Origin: an uncultured Opitutia bacterium
GTDB taxonomy: Bacteria; Verrucomicrobiota; Verrucomicrobiia; Opitutales; Opitutaceae
DNA length: 64,000 bases
Reading direction: 5' to 3'
Assembly: GCA_903840415.1 (NCBI GenBank)
Contig: CAIMFY010000102.1
Location: 1-64,000 of the forward strand
Below the pieces are notes generated by a model. The model was not told the DNA's origin, did not search any database, and was given only the letters and a program-made list of their open reading frames with translations. Each line of letters begins with the position of its first letter. The first letter of the stretch is position 1. Below, piece after piece: positions 34,502-43,779 of this stretch. Both the position numbers and the translations under genes were made by a program.

Positions 34502-35820
34502 GTCGGAAATATTTCGGCACCGACGGAGTCCGTGGCCTCTACGGCGGGCCGGTCATCAACGAGAATTTTGCCGCGCGGCTCGGCCGGGCGGCGGCATCGT
34601 GGATGCCCGCCAAGAGTCGCGTGCTGATCGGACGCGATACTCGCGCTTCCGGTGAATCGCTGGTCGCGGCGATCGCGAGCGGCTTGCGCGCCGGTGGAGC
34701 CGAGCCGATCTCGCTCGGCGTAGTGCCAACTCCCGCGGTAGCGCGCGCGGTGCGCACCACGGGAGCAGTCTTCGGAGTCGTCATCACTGCTTCGCACAAT
34801 CCGGCAGCGGACAATGGCATCAAATTTTTCGGGCCTGGCGGCGTGAAGCTAACCGACGACCAAGAGGAGCAAATCGAAGCGCTGTTAGGCGCAAACGTTC
34901 CGGTGGACTCACCGGCTGAGGGATCGGTTGATGCGCGCGGTGACTATATGACTGCGGCGCTTGCCTTGCTGCCGCCGGGTGCGTTGCGCGACTGGCGCAT
35001 CGTGGTCGACACGGCTAATGGCGCGACGTGCGCCACGAGTCCGAGCGTGCTGCGAACGCTCGGGGCCGAAGTCATCGCCATCGGCGATGCGCCGGACGGG
35101 AAAAATATCAACGCTTCCGTCGGCAGCGAGCATCCGGCGCTGCTCGCCGCCCGGGTTCGCGCGACCGGTGCGCGGCTCGGCATCGCACATGACGGCGATG
35201 GTGATCGCTGTGTCTTTTGCGACGAACTCGGCGACGTGCTCGATGGAGACGAAGTGCTGACGATCCTCGGGATTCACGCGCTGGAGTGCGGCGCGCTCGT
35301 AAAAAATACGCTCGTCGTCACCGCGCAGAGCAATCTGGGCGTGGACGCCGCGATCGCCGCGGCGGGAGGACGGGTGGTGCGCACCGCAGTCGGCGACCGC
35401 TACGTGATCGAACGGATGCGGTCGGAAGGCGCGACGCTTGGCGGCGAGTCGAGCGGACACATCATTCACTCGGAGATTTCACCGACGGGCGACGGACTGG
35501 TCGCGGCGTTGAAAATGATCGGGGTGATGCTTGCGACCGGAAAACCGCTGTCGGTTTTGCGGCGCGCGCTGAAAAAATTTCCGCAACTCACTGCTGCGCT
35601 CACGGTGCGCGCGAAGCTTCCGCTGGAAATGCTTCCGCGCCTGACCGCAGCCATCGCCGCACTCGAAGGCGAACTTGGCGCACGTGGCCGCGTGCTCGTG
35701 CGCTATTCGGGCACGGAGGCCAAACTGCGCCTGCTCGTCGAGGGACCGACCGACGCAGTCGTGTGTGCCGGACTTGCCCGACTCACCGATGCGGCGCGGG
35801 CCGAGTTGGAAATCGTCTGA
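34498..35820 (+). CDS. glmM: Phosphoglucosamine mutase
   Basis: The 440-residue enzyme converts glucosamine-6-phosphate to the 1-phosphate for UDP-GlcNAc and hence peptidoglycan and LPS. The N-terminus MSRKYFGTDGVRG, the phosphoserine loop TASHNPAADNGIKFF, the metal loop DGDGDRC, GGESSGHII and the C-terminal phosphate loop VRYSGTEAKLRLLVEG are all present. The ATGA overlap with trpD implies translational coupling. Confidence 0.95.
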   Translation: MSRKYFGTDGVRGLYGGPVINENFAARLGRAAASWMPAKSRVLIGRDTRASGESLVAAIASGLRAGGAEPISLGVVPTPAVARAVRTTGAVFGVVITASHNPAADNGIKFFGPGGVKLTDDQEEQIEALLGANVPVDSPAEGSVDARGDYMTAALALLPPGALRDWRIVVDTANGATCATSPSVLRTLGAEVIAIGDAPDGKNINASVGSEHPALLAARVRATGARLGIAHDGDGDRCVFCDELGDVLDGDEVLTILGIHALECGALVKNTLVVTAQSNLGVDAAIAAAGGRVVRTAVGDRYVIERMRSEGATLGGESSGHIIHSEISPTGDGLVAALKMIGVMLATGKPLSVLRRALKKFPQLTAALTVRAKLPLEMLPRLTAAIAALEGELGARGRVLVRYSGTEAKLRLLVEGPTDAVVCAGLARLTDAARAELEIV

Positions 35821-35836
35821 AGGCGCGCGCGGCGGT

Positions 35837-38080
35837 TCAATCCGGCCGGTTCGATCCGCGCAGTTCCTCCTGGGCGTGCGCGAGATTTTCGCGGGCGGAC
35901 AGGTAGTTAGGCGCGAGTCTCACCGCAGCCTCGAAATGACCGAGCGCTTCGCGCACACGGCCGAGGCGCGCGAGAGCGAGGCCGAGGTTGTTGTGCGCGG
36001 TTGGATTTTCGGAATTCAAGCTCACCGCCGCTTCATAATGAGCGACGGCCTCCTCGGTGCGGTTTAGCGCGAGGAGCGTGTTTCCCCAGTTATCTTGCGC
36101 CGCGGCAAGATCAGGTTGGTCGCGCACCGCTGCGGCGAACTGAGGCAGCGCGTCTTCGAGGCGCCCGGCCGCGGCGAGCGCGCTGGCATAGTTGTAGCGG
36201 GTCGTCGCTGAGCCGGGTTGCAACTGCAGCGCGGTTTCATAATGCGCGAGTGCTTCGGGCAGGTGTCCGATCGCGAGCATCACGCTGGCCCAGTGATCGT
36301 GCGCTTCGGCGCGGTCGGGCCCAAGGCGAAGTCCCGCGTCAAATTCCGCCGTGGCTTCGGGATGCCGGCCCGCGCGGGCGAAGGCCGCCGCGAGATTGAG
36401 GTGCGCGTCGCGATATTCCGGCTCGAGTTGCAATGCCTCCTTCAAATGCGCGATGCCTTCCGCGTGCCGGCCCGCGCGCGACAACGCGTCGCCGAGATTG
36501 TTAAGCGTGCTCGGAACGGCGGGCTTCAGTCGCAAGGCGGCCTCGTATTGCGCCAGCGCCGCGGCATTTTGCTTCAGCCGATCGAGGGCGACGCCCAGGT
36601 TGAGGTGCGCCGTGGCATGATCCGGCTTAAGATGCAGTGCCGTCTCCAGCGGCATCAACGCTTCCGCCGGCCGGCCCGCCTGGGTCAGCGCGATTCCAAG
36701 ATTGCTGAGCGCGTCGACATTGCTCGGCTGCAGTTTCAGGGCCGCGCGATCCTCGGTGATGGCGGCGGAAAATTGTCCGGCCGCGGCCAGTGCGCTGCCG
36801 AGCCCAGCGTGGGCGATCGCGTTGCCGGGTCGTTTCACCACGGTGTCTCGCCAGAGGCCAACGGTGCTCCTATAGTCAGCGTTACGCACGAACGTGAGGA
36901 CGCCGAGACCAGTCGCCAGCGCGGCAAACACCACGGAATTCGGTCGCCCGCTCACCAAATAAATTCCAATCACGACCAAGACCACGACTGGCGCGAGTGG
37001 CAGATACATGCGATGCTCGACGATCATCTGCGTCGTGCCCGGCAGCAGCGACGTGGGCGCGAGGACGGCAATGAAGATCGCTCCGAGGAATCCGAGTGCT
37101 GGCCTCCTCCGCAACGCCCAAAGCGTGGCGCCGAGTAGCCCCGCGACGACGCACGCGTGCGGCAAAATGTCCGCCGGATGCGCGATCCAAAATGTGCCGT
37201 AGTCGAAGATCAACGGGTGCGGCCAGAGCGACAGGCGGACGTAGCGCACGATCGCCGGGAATTGCGTCAGCACGTAGGCCCCCCACGAGGTGCCGACGTC
37301 GAAACCGGCCGAGCCGCCGCGATTGCCGCCGGTGCTGAGCAAGAGTGCGGCGAGCAGAATCCATGAGGCCGCGAGACCAAAATAAAAACGCCACCGCTGT
37401 CGCCAAGCCGCAGCGAAATTTCCCGCGACGAACGCCCGATCGAACAGCAGCACGAGCAACGGTGCCGAAACCATGTTCTCCTTCGTCGCCATGCCGAGCA
37501 AGCACGCGACGATCGACAGTGCCAGCCAGCAGAACGGCGTGGCCGATTGCGCGCTGCGGAGGAAAAAATACAGCGTCAGCAGGTAAAACAAACTCATCAA
37601 TGACTCCGCGCGCTGCACGGAGTAGGTCACGGCCTCGGTTTGAAGCGGATGCAGCAGCCACACCGCGGCGATGGAAAACGCGAGTGGCAAGGCCCCGCCG
37701 CCGAAGCGCTCGCGGAGGGCTGGTTGTTGCAAAGTGCGCCGGACGAGTCCGAAGAGCGTCAGCGCCGCGAGCGCATGAATGAGGACGTTCAACACGTGAT
37801 AGCTGCGGACATCGAGGCCGCCCCACGCGTAGTTCAGCGCAAAGCTGAGATTCAGCACTGGCCGGCCGCTGACGGTGGCGCTACCGACGGGTGGCGAGAG
37901 CACCGTCCAAATCCGCTCGAGGTGTCGCAGCGTGGGATTGTCGGTGATTGACGAATCGTCGTCATAGACGAACGGACCGCCAAAGCTGTTGGAGTAAGCC
38001 GCGACGGCAACGAACACGAGAAGCCCAGCGGCGAGAGCAACTATTCGGCCTGATCGGAGCGGCGGCGGCGGTTCCGTCAT
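35837..38080 (-). CDS. TMTC-like membrane protein with C-terminal TPR array
   Basis: This 747-residue protein has an N-terminal half (about 1-400) of roughly 10 transmembrane helices that resembles GT-C/TMTC O-mannosyltransferases. FVYDDDSSITDNPTLR in the first loop carries the acidic pair usual for GT-C enzymes. From about residue 410 to the end runs an array of some 9 TPR units with the 34-residue consensus (for example AHLNLGVALDRLKQNAAALAQYEAALRLKP). It may glycosylate proteins held by the TPR domain. ATG at 38080 fits the first hydrophobic segment. It is divergent from another TPR gene. Confidence 0.75.
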   Translation of the reverse strand: MTEPPPPLRSGRIVALAAGLLVFVAVAAYSNSFGGPFVYDDDSSITDNPTLRHLERIWTVLSPPVGSATVSGRPVLNLSFALNYAWGGLDVRSYHVLNVLIHALAALTLFGLVRRTLQQPALRERFGGGALPLAFSIAAVWLLHPLQTEAVTYSVQRAESLMSLFYLLTLYFFLRSAQSATPFCWLALSIVACLLGMATKENMVSAPLLVLLFDRAFVAGNFAAAWRQRWRFYFGLAASWILLAALLLSTGGNRGGSAGFDVGTSWGAYVLTQFPAIVRYVRLSLWPHPLIFDYGTFWIAHPADILPHACVVAGLLGATLWALRRRPALGFLGAIFIAVLAPTSLLPGTTQMIVEHRMYLPLAPVVVLVVIGIYLVSGRPNSVVFAALATGLGVLTFVRNADYRSTVGLWRDTVVKRPGNAIAHAGLGSALAAAGQFSAAITEDRAALKLQPSNVDALSNLGIALTQAGRPAEALMPLETALHLKPDHATAHLNLGVALDRLKQNAAALAQYEAALRLKPAVPSTLNNLGDALSRAGRHAEGIAHLKEALQLEPEYRDAHLNLAAAFARAGRHPEATAEFDAGLRLGPDRAEAHDHWASVMLAIGHLPEALAHYETALQLQPGSATTRYNYASALAAAGRLEDALPQFAAAVRDQPDLAAAQDNWGNTLLALNRTEEAVAHYEAAVSLNSENPTAHNNLGLALARLGRVREALGHFEAAVRLAPNYLSARENLAHAQEELRGSNRPD

Positions 38081-38230
38081 GGTCAAAAAGCGCGCGTCTC
38101 GTTCAGGGGTAGTATCACCCATGCACGATCCGCGGCGGGCGCGAAAATTCAAGAAGGGAAGGGCGGGGGGCAAGCGGAGCCGACTCTGGCGTTGACCGCC
38201 ACGGGCGCCGCGACTTCGCTCCGCTTCTGT

Positions 38231-39628
38231 ATGCCTGAAGTCTCCGTCTCCTCGCTCGATCCTCGGCACCAGAAGCTGGTTGAAAACGCACGCGTCGCGC
38301 TGGAGCGCGGCAATTTCGACTACGCACTGGAGGTGACCGCACAGGTGCTGAAAGCAGCGCCCGGCTGCCTGCCGGTGCGAAAACTCCAACGCATCGCGCA
38401 ACTTCGGCAGGTGAAGGGCCGGGGCGGATTCATGGCGAAAATGTCCAGCGGCTTGTCGATGGCACCGTTCCGGTTTGGCGGTGGGAAAAATGATCCGGCG
38501 AAACTGCTCGAATCCGTCGAGTCCTTGCTCGCAAAGGATCCGACTAATGTGCCGGCACTCAAACTGCTCGCGGAGGCGGCACAGGGACTCGGGTTGCTCG
38601 AGACGGCGGCGTTTGCTCTCGAGGCGGTGCGCGAACTCGAGCCGGCGAACCGCACCAACCTGCTCGCGTTGGGTGAGGCCTGGCTCGCGGCCGGCAAGGC
38701 GACGGAGGCGCTCAAGATTGCCGACGACATGCTCGCTGCGCGCCCCGTCGATGCCGAGGCGCAGGCGCTGATGCGCAAAGCATCGGTCGCGCAGACCGTG
38801 GTTCAAAACAAGTGGGACGCATCGTCGAACTATCGCGAGAAACTGCGCGACGAGGCGGCGTCGGTATCACTCGAGCAGTCGGCCAAAGTAGTGATCGCTG
38901 ATAGCATGACGCAGCGTCTGCTCGACGAAGCGCTTGCTCGCGCCGCGAAGGAGCCGGCAAATTTGAATCACTACCGCACGGTTGCGCAGCTCTGCCGCCA
39001 GGCCGGCGACCTTGAACAGGCGCTGGTGTGGGTGCGCAAGGCTCGCCAGCAGCCCGCGGGCGGCTCGGATGCGGCACTAGAAAAGCAGGAGTCCGAACTG
39101 GCGGCGGCCGTCATCGCGAAGCGCGTCGAATCGGCCGAATCCGCCGCCGCCGCCGCACCCACCGATACCACGGCGCAGGCGACGCTGACCGCGGCACGCG
39201 CTGAGCTCGCCGATTTTAAGCTACGCGATGCGAAGTTCTATCTGGAACGTTATCCGAACGACTACGCCGCCCGCCACGCGTTCGCAACGCTGCTGCTCGA
39301 AGCCGGCCAGATCGATGCGGCGATCGCGCAATTTCAGCAGGCACAAAAAGGGCCGCAGGTGCGCGTGCCGTCGCTCGTCGGGCTGGCGCGGTGCTTCAAG
39401 GCGAAAAAACTTTTCGATCTCGCCGTCGCGCAGCTCAACACCGCGAAGACCGAGCTCGGTGCCGCGATGGACGACGCCAAAAAGGATGTGGTCTACGAAC
39501 TTGGCACGTGCCTCAACCTCATGGGCAACAACGATCTCGCGATCGCGGAGTTCAAGGCGATTTACAGCGAGGACATCGGTTTTCGCGACGTGGCGGACAA
39601 AATCAACGCGTTTTACTCGAAGACGTAG
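38231..39628 (+). CDS. TPR-repeat cytoplasmic protein
   Basis: The 465-residue protein lacks a signal peptide. Helical repeats near the start (LVENARVALERGNFDYALEVTAQVLKAAP) and at about 90-180 (AAFALEAVRELEPANRTNLLALGEAWLAAGKATEALKIADDMLA) are TPR-like, as are those at about 350-440. An Ala-rich helical region lies between. No enzyme domain is seen. It may act as an interaction scaffold; the following metallo-beta-lactamase-fold gene starts 17 bp later and is probably co-transcribed. Confidence 0.7.
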   Translation: MPEVSVSSLDPRHQKLVENARVALERGNFDYALEVTAQVLKAAPGCLPVRKLQRIAQLRQVKGRGGFMAKMSSGLSMAPFRFGGGKNDPAKLLESVESLLAKDPTNVPALKLLAEAAQGLGLLETAAFALEAVRELEPANRTNLLALGEAWLAAGKATEALKIADDMLAARPVDAEAQALMRKASVAQTVVQNKWDASSNYREKLRDEAASVSLEQSAKVVIADSMTQRLLDEALARAAKEPANLNHYRTVAQLCRQAGDLEQALVWVRKARQQPAGGSDAALEKQESELAAAVIAKRVESAESAAAAAPTDTTAQATLTAARAELADFKLRDAKFYLERYPNDYAARHAFATLLLEAGQIDAAIAQFQQAQKGPQVRVPSLVGLARCFKAKKLFDLAVAQLNTAKTELGAAMDDAKKDVVYELGTCLNLMGNNDLAIAEFKAIYSEDIGFRDVADKINAFYSKT

Positions 39629-39645
39629 GTAAGGATTTTTATCCC

Positions 39646-40704
39646 ATGAAAAAATTCCTGCTCCTAGTCGCTGGACTCGCGCTAGCCGCGCGTGGCGATC
39701 AAAAAACCAAAACCCTCGATGTTTATTGGATCGATTCGGAGGGCGGCGGTTCGACGTTACTCGTCACCCCGGTCGGCGAATCGGTGCTCATCGACTCAGG
39801 CAATCCTGGCGGCCGCGATCCGGCGCGGATCGTTCGCGCGGCGAAAGCCGCCGGCCTGACGCGCATCGATTATTTTCTGCTGACGCATTATCACACGGAT
39901 CACTTTGGTGGCATCGCGGAGGTGGCGGAGCAGATTCCGGTCGGGACGATTTATCAGCGGGCGATTCCGGCCGGCGACCCGGACGGGCGGAAGCAATCTC
40001 CGTTTCCGAAACAGATCGCACCGTTCCGTGAAATCTCGGCGAACCGGTCGGCGCTGGCGCCGGGAGTGGTGATTTCGCTGAAGAGGGTGGCGGGTGCGCC
40101 CGCGCTGATGCTCCGCTGTCTCGCCGCCGATCAGAAATTCGTGGAGCCAACGGCGGCGCAGGCGCAGTCGAAGAATCCGTTGACGAGTTCGCCCAAAGAA
40201 ATCGCGCCGAGCGACAACGACAACAGCGCGGTGTTTCTGATCTCGTTCGGCGGATTCACCTTTTTTGTCGGCGGCGATTTGACGTGGAATTTCGAGGCCA
40301 AGCTAGTGTCGCCCTACAATCTCGTCGGCCCGGTGGATGTTTATCAGACCGATCACCACGGGCTTGAGGTGAGCAACAATCCGCTGCTGGTGCAGAGTCT
40401 CGCGCCGACGGTGGTCGTGATGACCAACGGGCCGCTGAAGGGCGGAAAGCCCGAGACGTTTGCGACGCTGAAAACGGTGGCGTCAATCCAGGCGCGCTAC
40501 CAGGTGCATAAGAGCCTTAATGTGCCGGCGGCGGAAAATGCGCCCGACGAATTCATCGCCAACCTCGTGGACGATCGCGGCGCCGATGCCACGAAGTGCC
40601 CGGCGAATCTCGTGCAGATGATCGTGGCGGCGGACGGCCGGAGCTACACGGTTTCGATTCCGGCGAACGGGCATTCGCGCACCTATCAGACGAGGGAAAA
40701 GTGA
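39646..40704 (+). CDS. Secreted metallo-beta-lactamase-fold hydrolase (ComEC/Rec2-like domain)
   Basis: The 352-residue protein starts with a short signal peptide (MKKFLLLVAGLALAARG). The fold is recognisable from LIDSGNPGG, LLTHYHTDHFGG (HxHxDH metal motif), VFLISFGGFTFFVGGDLT and VYQTDHHGLEVSNN. It is closest to the ComEC C-terminal type found as stand-alone secreted hydrolases; the substrate may be a phosphodiester or lactone. The preceding TPR gene ends 17 bp upstream. Confidence 0.8.
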   Translation: MKKFLLLVAGLALAARGDQKTKTLDVYWIDSEGGGSTLLVTPVGESVLIDSGNPGGRDPARIVRAAKAAGLTRIDYFLLTHYHTDHFGGIAEVAEQIPVGTIYQRAIPAGDPDGRKQSPFPKQIAPFREISANRSALAPGVVISLKRVAGAPALMLRCLAADQKFVEPTAAQAQSKNPLTSSPKEIAPSDNDNSAVFLISFGGFTFFVGGDLTWNFEAKLVSPYNLVGPVDVYQTDHHGLEVSNNPLLVQSLAPTVVVMTNGPLKGGKPETFATLKTVASIQARYQVHKSLNVPAAENAPDEFIANLVDDRGADATKCPANLVQMIVAADGRSYTVSIPANGHSRTYQTREK

Positions 40705-40732
40705 GAGAGTAGCGTCTCGGTCGCGTTCACGC

Positions 40733-41584
40733 CTAGATTCGCGACCATCCCTCTGCGATCCAGACGCCGAACACCATTAGCATTCCGCCGCAAGCGATTC
40801 GGAAGAGATCAGCGGATTCGCCGAAAAACACCAGTGAACACGCGACGCCGAGGGGAACTTTGACGTTGTTGAAGACGGCGAGCGTGCCGGCGTTGACGCG
40901 CGTGGCGCCGTGGTTCCACCAGAAAAAGCACGCCCCGGAGGAAAGCACACCGAGGTAAACGAGCACCCCGGCTTGCGACATAGCGAGGTGCAGCGCGGCC
41001 CAGTCGGTCGTGAACAGCGAGCCAAGGAAACTCGCGGCGAGCGCGCCCGCAAAGGGCAGGGCAAAGAGTGAGGCGTCGGAGGTGTCGGGCGGAAATTTGG
41101 GTCGCAGGCGGCGCCACGCAATTTGACCAGCGGCGAAGCAAACGTTCGAGGTCTGCATCAGAAGAAAGCCAGTGAGCAAGTCGCCATGCAGCGAACCATT
41201 GAGGACGACGACACCGCCGCCGAACAGGGCGAAGAGCGCGGCGACGGCATAGCGCGGGAGCAAGCGGCGTTCGACGAGCGCGTCGGCAAAGGTGACGTAG
41301 AGCGGCGTCGTAAGCGTGAAGAGCACGACAGCGTAGGCCGGCAGATAAACGAAGGCCCGCTGGTAGAGCAGATACATCACGCCAAACTGCACCGCGCCGA
41401 GCGCGGCGAGTTGAACGGCGAGCCGGAGCGGGAGGCGGCGCGGACGGAACCACGGCAGGAACACGAGCAGCGCAAGGCCGAGCCGCATGGTCGCAACGGC
41501 GGTGGGATCGACGCCGGCGAGCCGGCCCTTGATCAGGCCAAAGGAGAACGCCCAGATGAATGAAACGAGGAGCAGCAGCGCCAT
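40733..41584 (-). CDS. EamA/DMT-family transporter
   Basis: The 283-residue protein has about ten hydrophobic helices in two EamA halves (MALLLLVSFIWAFSFGLIKG in the first, GVLVYLGVLSSGACFFWWNHG near the second). It follows the drug/metabolite transporter plan, exporting or importing small metabolites. Pro/Gly positions in the first helix and ALxxxPL-like segment TLTTPLYVTFADALVER fit the family. The substrate is unknown. ATG at 41584 begins the first helix. Confidence 0.85.
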   Translation of the reverse strand: MALLLLVSFIWAFSFGLIKGRLAGVDPTAVATMRLGLALLVFLPWFRPRRLPLRLAVQLAALGAVQFGVMYLLYQRAFVYLPAYAVVLFTLTTPLYVTFADALVERRLLPRYAVAALFALFGGGVVVLNGSLHGDLLTGFLLMQTSNVCFAAGQIAWRRLRPKFPPDTSDASLFALPFAGALAASFLGSLFTTDWAALHLAMSQAGVLVYLGVLSSGACFFWWNHGATRVNAGTLAVFNNVKVPLGVACSLVFFGESADLFRIACGGMLMVFGVWIAEGWSRI

Positions 41585-41650
41585 CGGGGCGATGGGCTCA
41601 CAACGCGCCGGGCGTGGCAAAACAAAGTTTCCGGTTTGCGTTCGCGGCGG

Positions 41651-42379
41651 TCACCGCGGCACCGGGCCAAAGCTGAACGTCTCGGTTTCAAGCAGGATCG
41701 TTTCGTGGCCGGCGATGCGCGGTGGAACGAAGCGCCACTGTTCGACAGCCGCGAGCGCGGCCCGGCCGAGTTCGGGCGCCGAACAGTCGAGGATAATCGG
41801 AACGCGCACCCGGCCGGTTTCGTCGACGAAATATTTTACCGTGACGGTGCCGCCTGCCGTCCGCTCCGCGAGGGCGCCGGTGAGACTCGGCATCGGATGG
41901 ACGAGCGGCTTGGGCGGAGAATCGAGATCGGCGAACGATGGCAGGATGACAGGCGCGTTGTCCGGAATAGCCCGGTCCTTCGCGGCAAGGCTACCGGTGA
42001 CCGCCGAGACGATCGCGATGCCCTTCGCGGTAAAGAGAAATCGGACGATAGGAACGATCTCGCGGCCCGGCGGAGCCGGGTTGGCGGGGAGCGCAAACTT
42101 CCATTGCTCCACGGCTGTCACCGCCGCACGTGTCAGTTTCGGGTGCGTGGAATCGAGCACCAGCACGTCGGTGACCTGGCCCTCGGAATCGCGACCGATC
42201 GCGACCGTGACGACACCCTTGCTGTTGCCGCTGAGCCGGACGTAGTCAGGAAAATCCGGCAGGACAAATTTTGTCAGGCGAAGTTTTTGGACGGACGTTT
42301 CGTTATCCGGTCCCTGCGCTACAAGCGGACTGGCGAGCGCCACGAGCAACACTCCGCGGGTGAGCAGTGAGCGAAACAT
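41651..42379 (-). CDS. Secreted protein with two TonB C-terminal-like domains
   Basis: The 242-residue protein has a signal peptide (MFRSLLTRGVLLVALASPLVAQ). Two related modules follow: GVVTVAIGRDSEGQVTDVLVLDSTHPKLTRAAVTAVEQWKF (about 51-92) and GTVTVKYFVDETGRVRVPIILDCSAPELGRAALAAVEQWRF (about 175-215). Each resembles the TonB C-terminal beta-alpha-beta unit. There is no Pro-rich linker or N-terminal anchor, so it is probably a periplasmic relative and not a working TonB energiser. Confidence 0.7.
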   Translation of the reverse strand: MFRSLLTRGVLLVALASPLVAQGPDNETSVQKLRLTKFVLPDFPDYVRLSGNSKGVVTVAIGRDSEGQVTDVLVLDSTHPKLTRAAVTAVEQWKFALPANPAPPGREIVPIVRFLFTAKGIAIVSAVTGSLAAKDRAIPDNAPVILPSFADLDSPPKPLVHPMPSLTGALAERTAGGTVTVKYFVDETGRVRVPIILDCSAPELGRAALAAVEQWRFVPPRIAGHETILLETETFSFGPVPR

Positions 42380-42422
42380 GCCGGGCGACTTTAGCCGGTT
42401 TCGGTCGCAACGCACCCACAAA

Positions 42423-42929
42423 TCAAGCCGGAGTAATCTCCTCGATCTCGACGCGCACGGGCTGGCCGGGCGCGCAATCCGCCTTGAGTGCGACGAACCG
42501 ATCGCGGTGCCGGTCGTAGATCGGCCAGAGCGCCGTGCGATCGGTTTCGGGAAGCGGGAGCGAGTTGATTTTTTCTCGGGAGAAGAGTCCGAATTTGCCC
42601 TCGGCGATATCAGGCGGAAGCGCGGCGAGGGGCGATTTGCAGCGAAACAAAAACATCAGCCAGTGCGCGTGCCCCTCATAGGCTTTCTCCGCGATCATCG
42701 CGAAGAGGTGGAGGTCGGCGGCGGTGATAGTGTGGCCGGTTTCCTCATGCGTCTCACGGACGGCGCATTCGAACGGCGACTCCCCGAGCGCAGTCTCCAG
42801 TTTGCCACCGATCGGACTCCACACGCCGAGATTCGGCGCCTTGGCGCGCAGCAGGAGCAGGTGTTCGCCGGCGGCGTTTTCCAAAAACACCAGCACAGCG
42901 ATTTTGTAGGCGAGGGGAGGAGTCGGCAC
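42423..42929 (-). CDS. Nudix hydrolase
   Basis: The protein, about 168 residues, carries a Nudix box GGKLETALGESPFECAVRETHEETGH with the REx2EExG core intact; the Gly-to-Glu spacing before it is slightly longer than the textbook motif. Such enzymes cleave a nucleoside diphosphate linked to another moiety. The substrate is not evident. GTG at 42929 gives an opening typical of the family; TTG at 42959 is possible. It is 43 bp upstream of the TonB-domain gene on the same strand. Confidence 0.8.
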   Translation of the reverse strand: MPTPPLAYKIAVLVFLENAAGEHLLLLRAKAPNLGVWSPIGGKLETALGESPFECAVRETHEETGHTITAADLHLFAMIAEKAYEGHAHWLMFLFRCKSPLAALPPDIAEGKFGLFSREKINSLPLPETDRTALWPIYDRHRDRFVALKADCAPGQPVRVEIEEITPA

Positions 42930-43103
42930 GGCGAAGAACTTCCGAATTCCCCGCGCCAAGCTCCAGAGAAATCTCCTGCGGACAACACCTCGGCGGGACT
43001 CCGGACTCGCGAAGGGCGGGAAGAAATAAGATTCGCTACCGGGAACATCGCAATTCTCGGCGTGACTCCACGGCGAAAGCCACCAGTTTTCCCCGACCCA
43101 ACC

Positions 43104-43697
43104 ATGAAATTTGTCCGGTTCGCACTCGGCCTAGCGATATTTTCGGCCGCGGCCTTGGCCGCCGATGAGGTTGAGGTGAGCGCCGTGAAATTCGCCAACG
43201 TGCGCGCGCCCAATGGAGTCGTCGGCAACTGGCTCGAGGCCGACATTGCCCTCATCGTTCACCCGGCTCCCGGGGCGGCCGGTGCGATGGTATCGCGGGT
43301 GCGCGTGGGCCTGTTGCTCGGCTTCGAGTTGCCAGCGCTCGCCGGCAGCGAACGGCGGACGGAGCACTACCGCGCCGAGGCCGAGTGTGCCGCCCTCGAA
43401 GCCGGTCGCATCGACGTGCGATTTTATATACCTCCGGAAATCGTGAAACGCGACCAATTGCACACCGATCCGAAGTTCTGGCTGATCGAGGTAACGGCAA
43501 GCGGGCGGGCGCAAGCGCCGGGTCGCGTCAGTGCGTCGCCAGCGTTAGCGAATCCCGAGGCGCGAAAAAATTTCCAGCAGCGCGCGACGACGAACGCCAC
43601 CCCGAACGATGGCTTGCTCCTCCCGCAATATCTCACGCCGTTCGCCGGCGAATATCCCCGCGCCACGCCATCATTTGTGCGGCGCGAGCCCCGCTGA
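43104..43697 (+). CDS. Amuc_1102-like secreted protein of the pilus locus
   Basis: The 197-residue protein has a signal peptide (MKFVRFALGLAIFSAAALA) and a beta-rich mature part starting DEVEVSAVKFANVRAPNGVVGNWLEADIAL. Gene order with the next four genes matches Akkermansia Amuc_1102 to Amuc_1098, where the first member is a small beta-sandwich/OB-like secreted protein. The tail (170-197) is basic and proline-rich. The role is presumably structural in the pilus-like machine. ATG at 43104 is set by the signal peptide. The next gene begins 82 bp downstream. Confidence 0.65.
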   Translation: MKFVRFALGLAIFSAAALAADEVEVSAVKFANVRAPNGVVGNWLEADIALIVHPAPGAAGAMVSRVRVGLLLGFELPALAGSERRTEHYRAEAECAALEAGRIDVRFYIPPEIVKRDQLHTDPKFWLIEVTASGRAQAPGRVSASPALANPEARKNFQQRATTNATPNDGLLLPQYLTPFAGEYPRATPSFVRREPR

Positions 43698-43779
43698 AAT
43701 TTACCGCCCCATGCCCGGAGTTGAAATTGACATTGCGGCGAGTCGCCGAGTCTGAAATCGCCTTAGGCTTCCCCCGACC

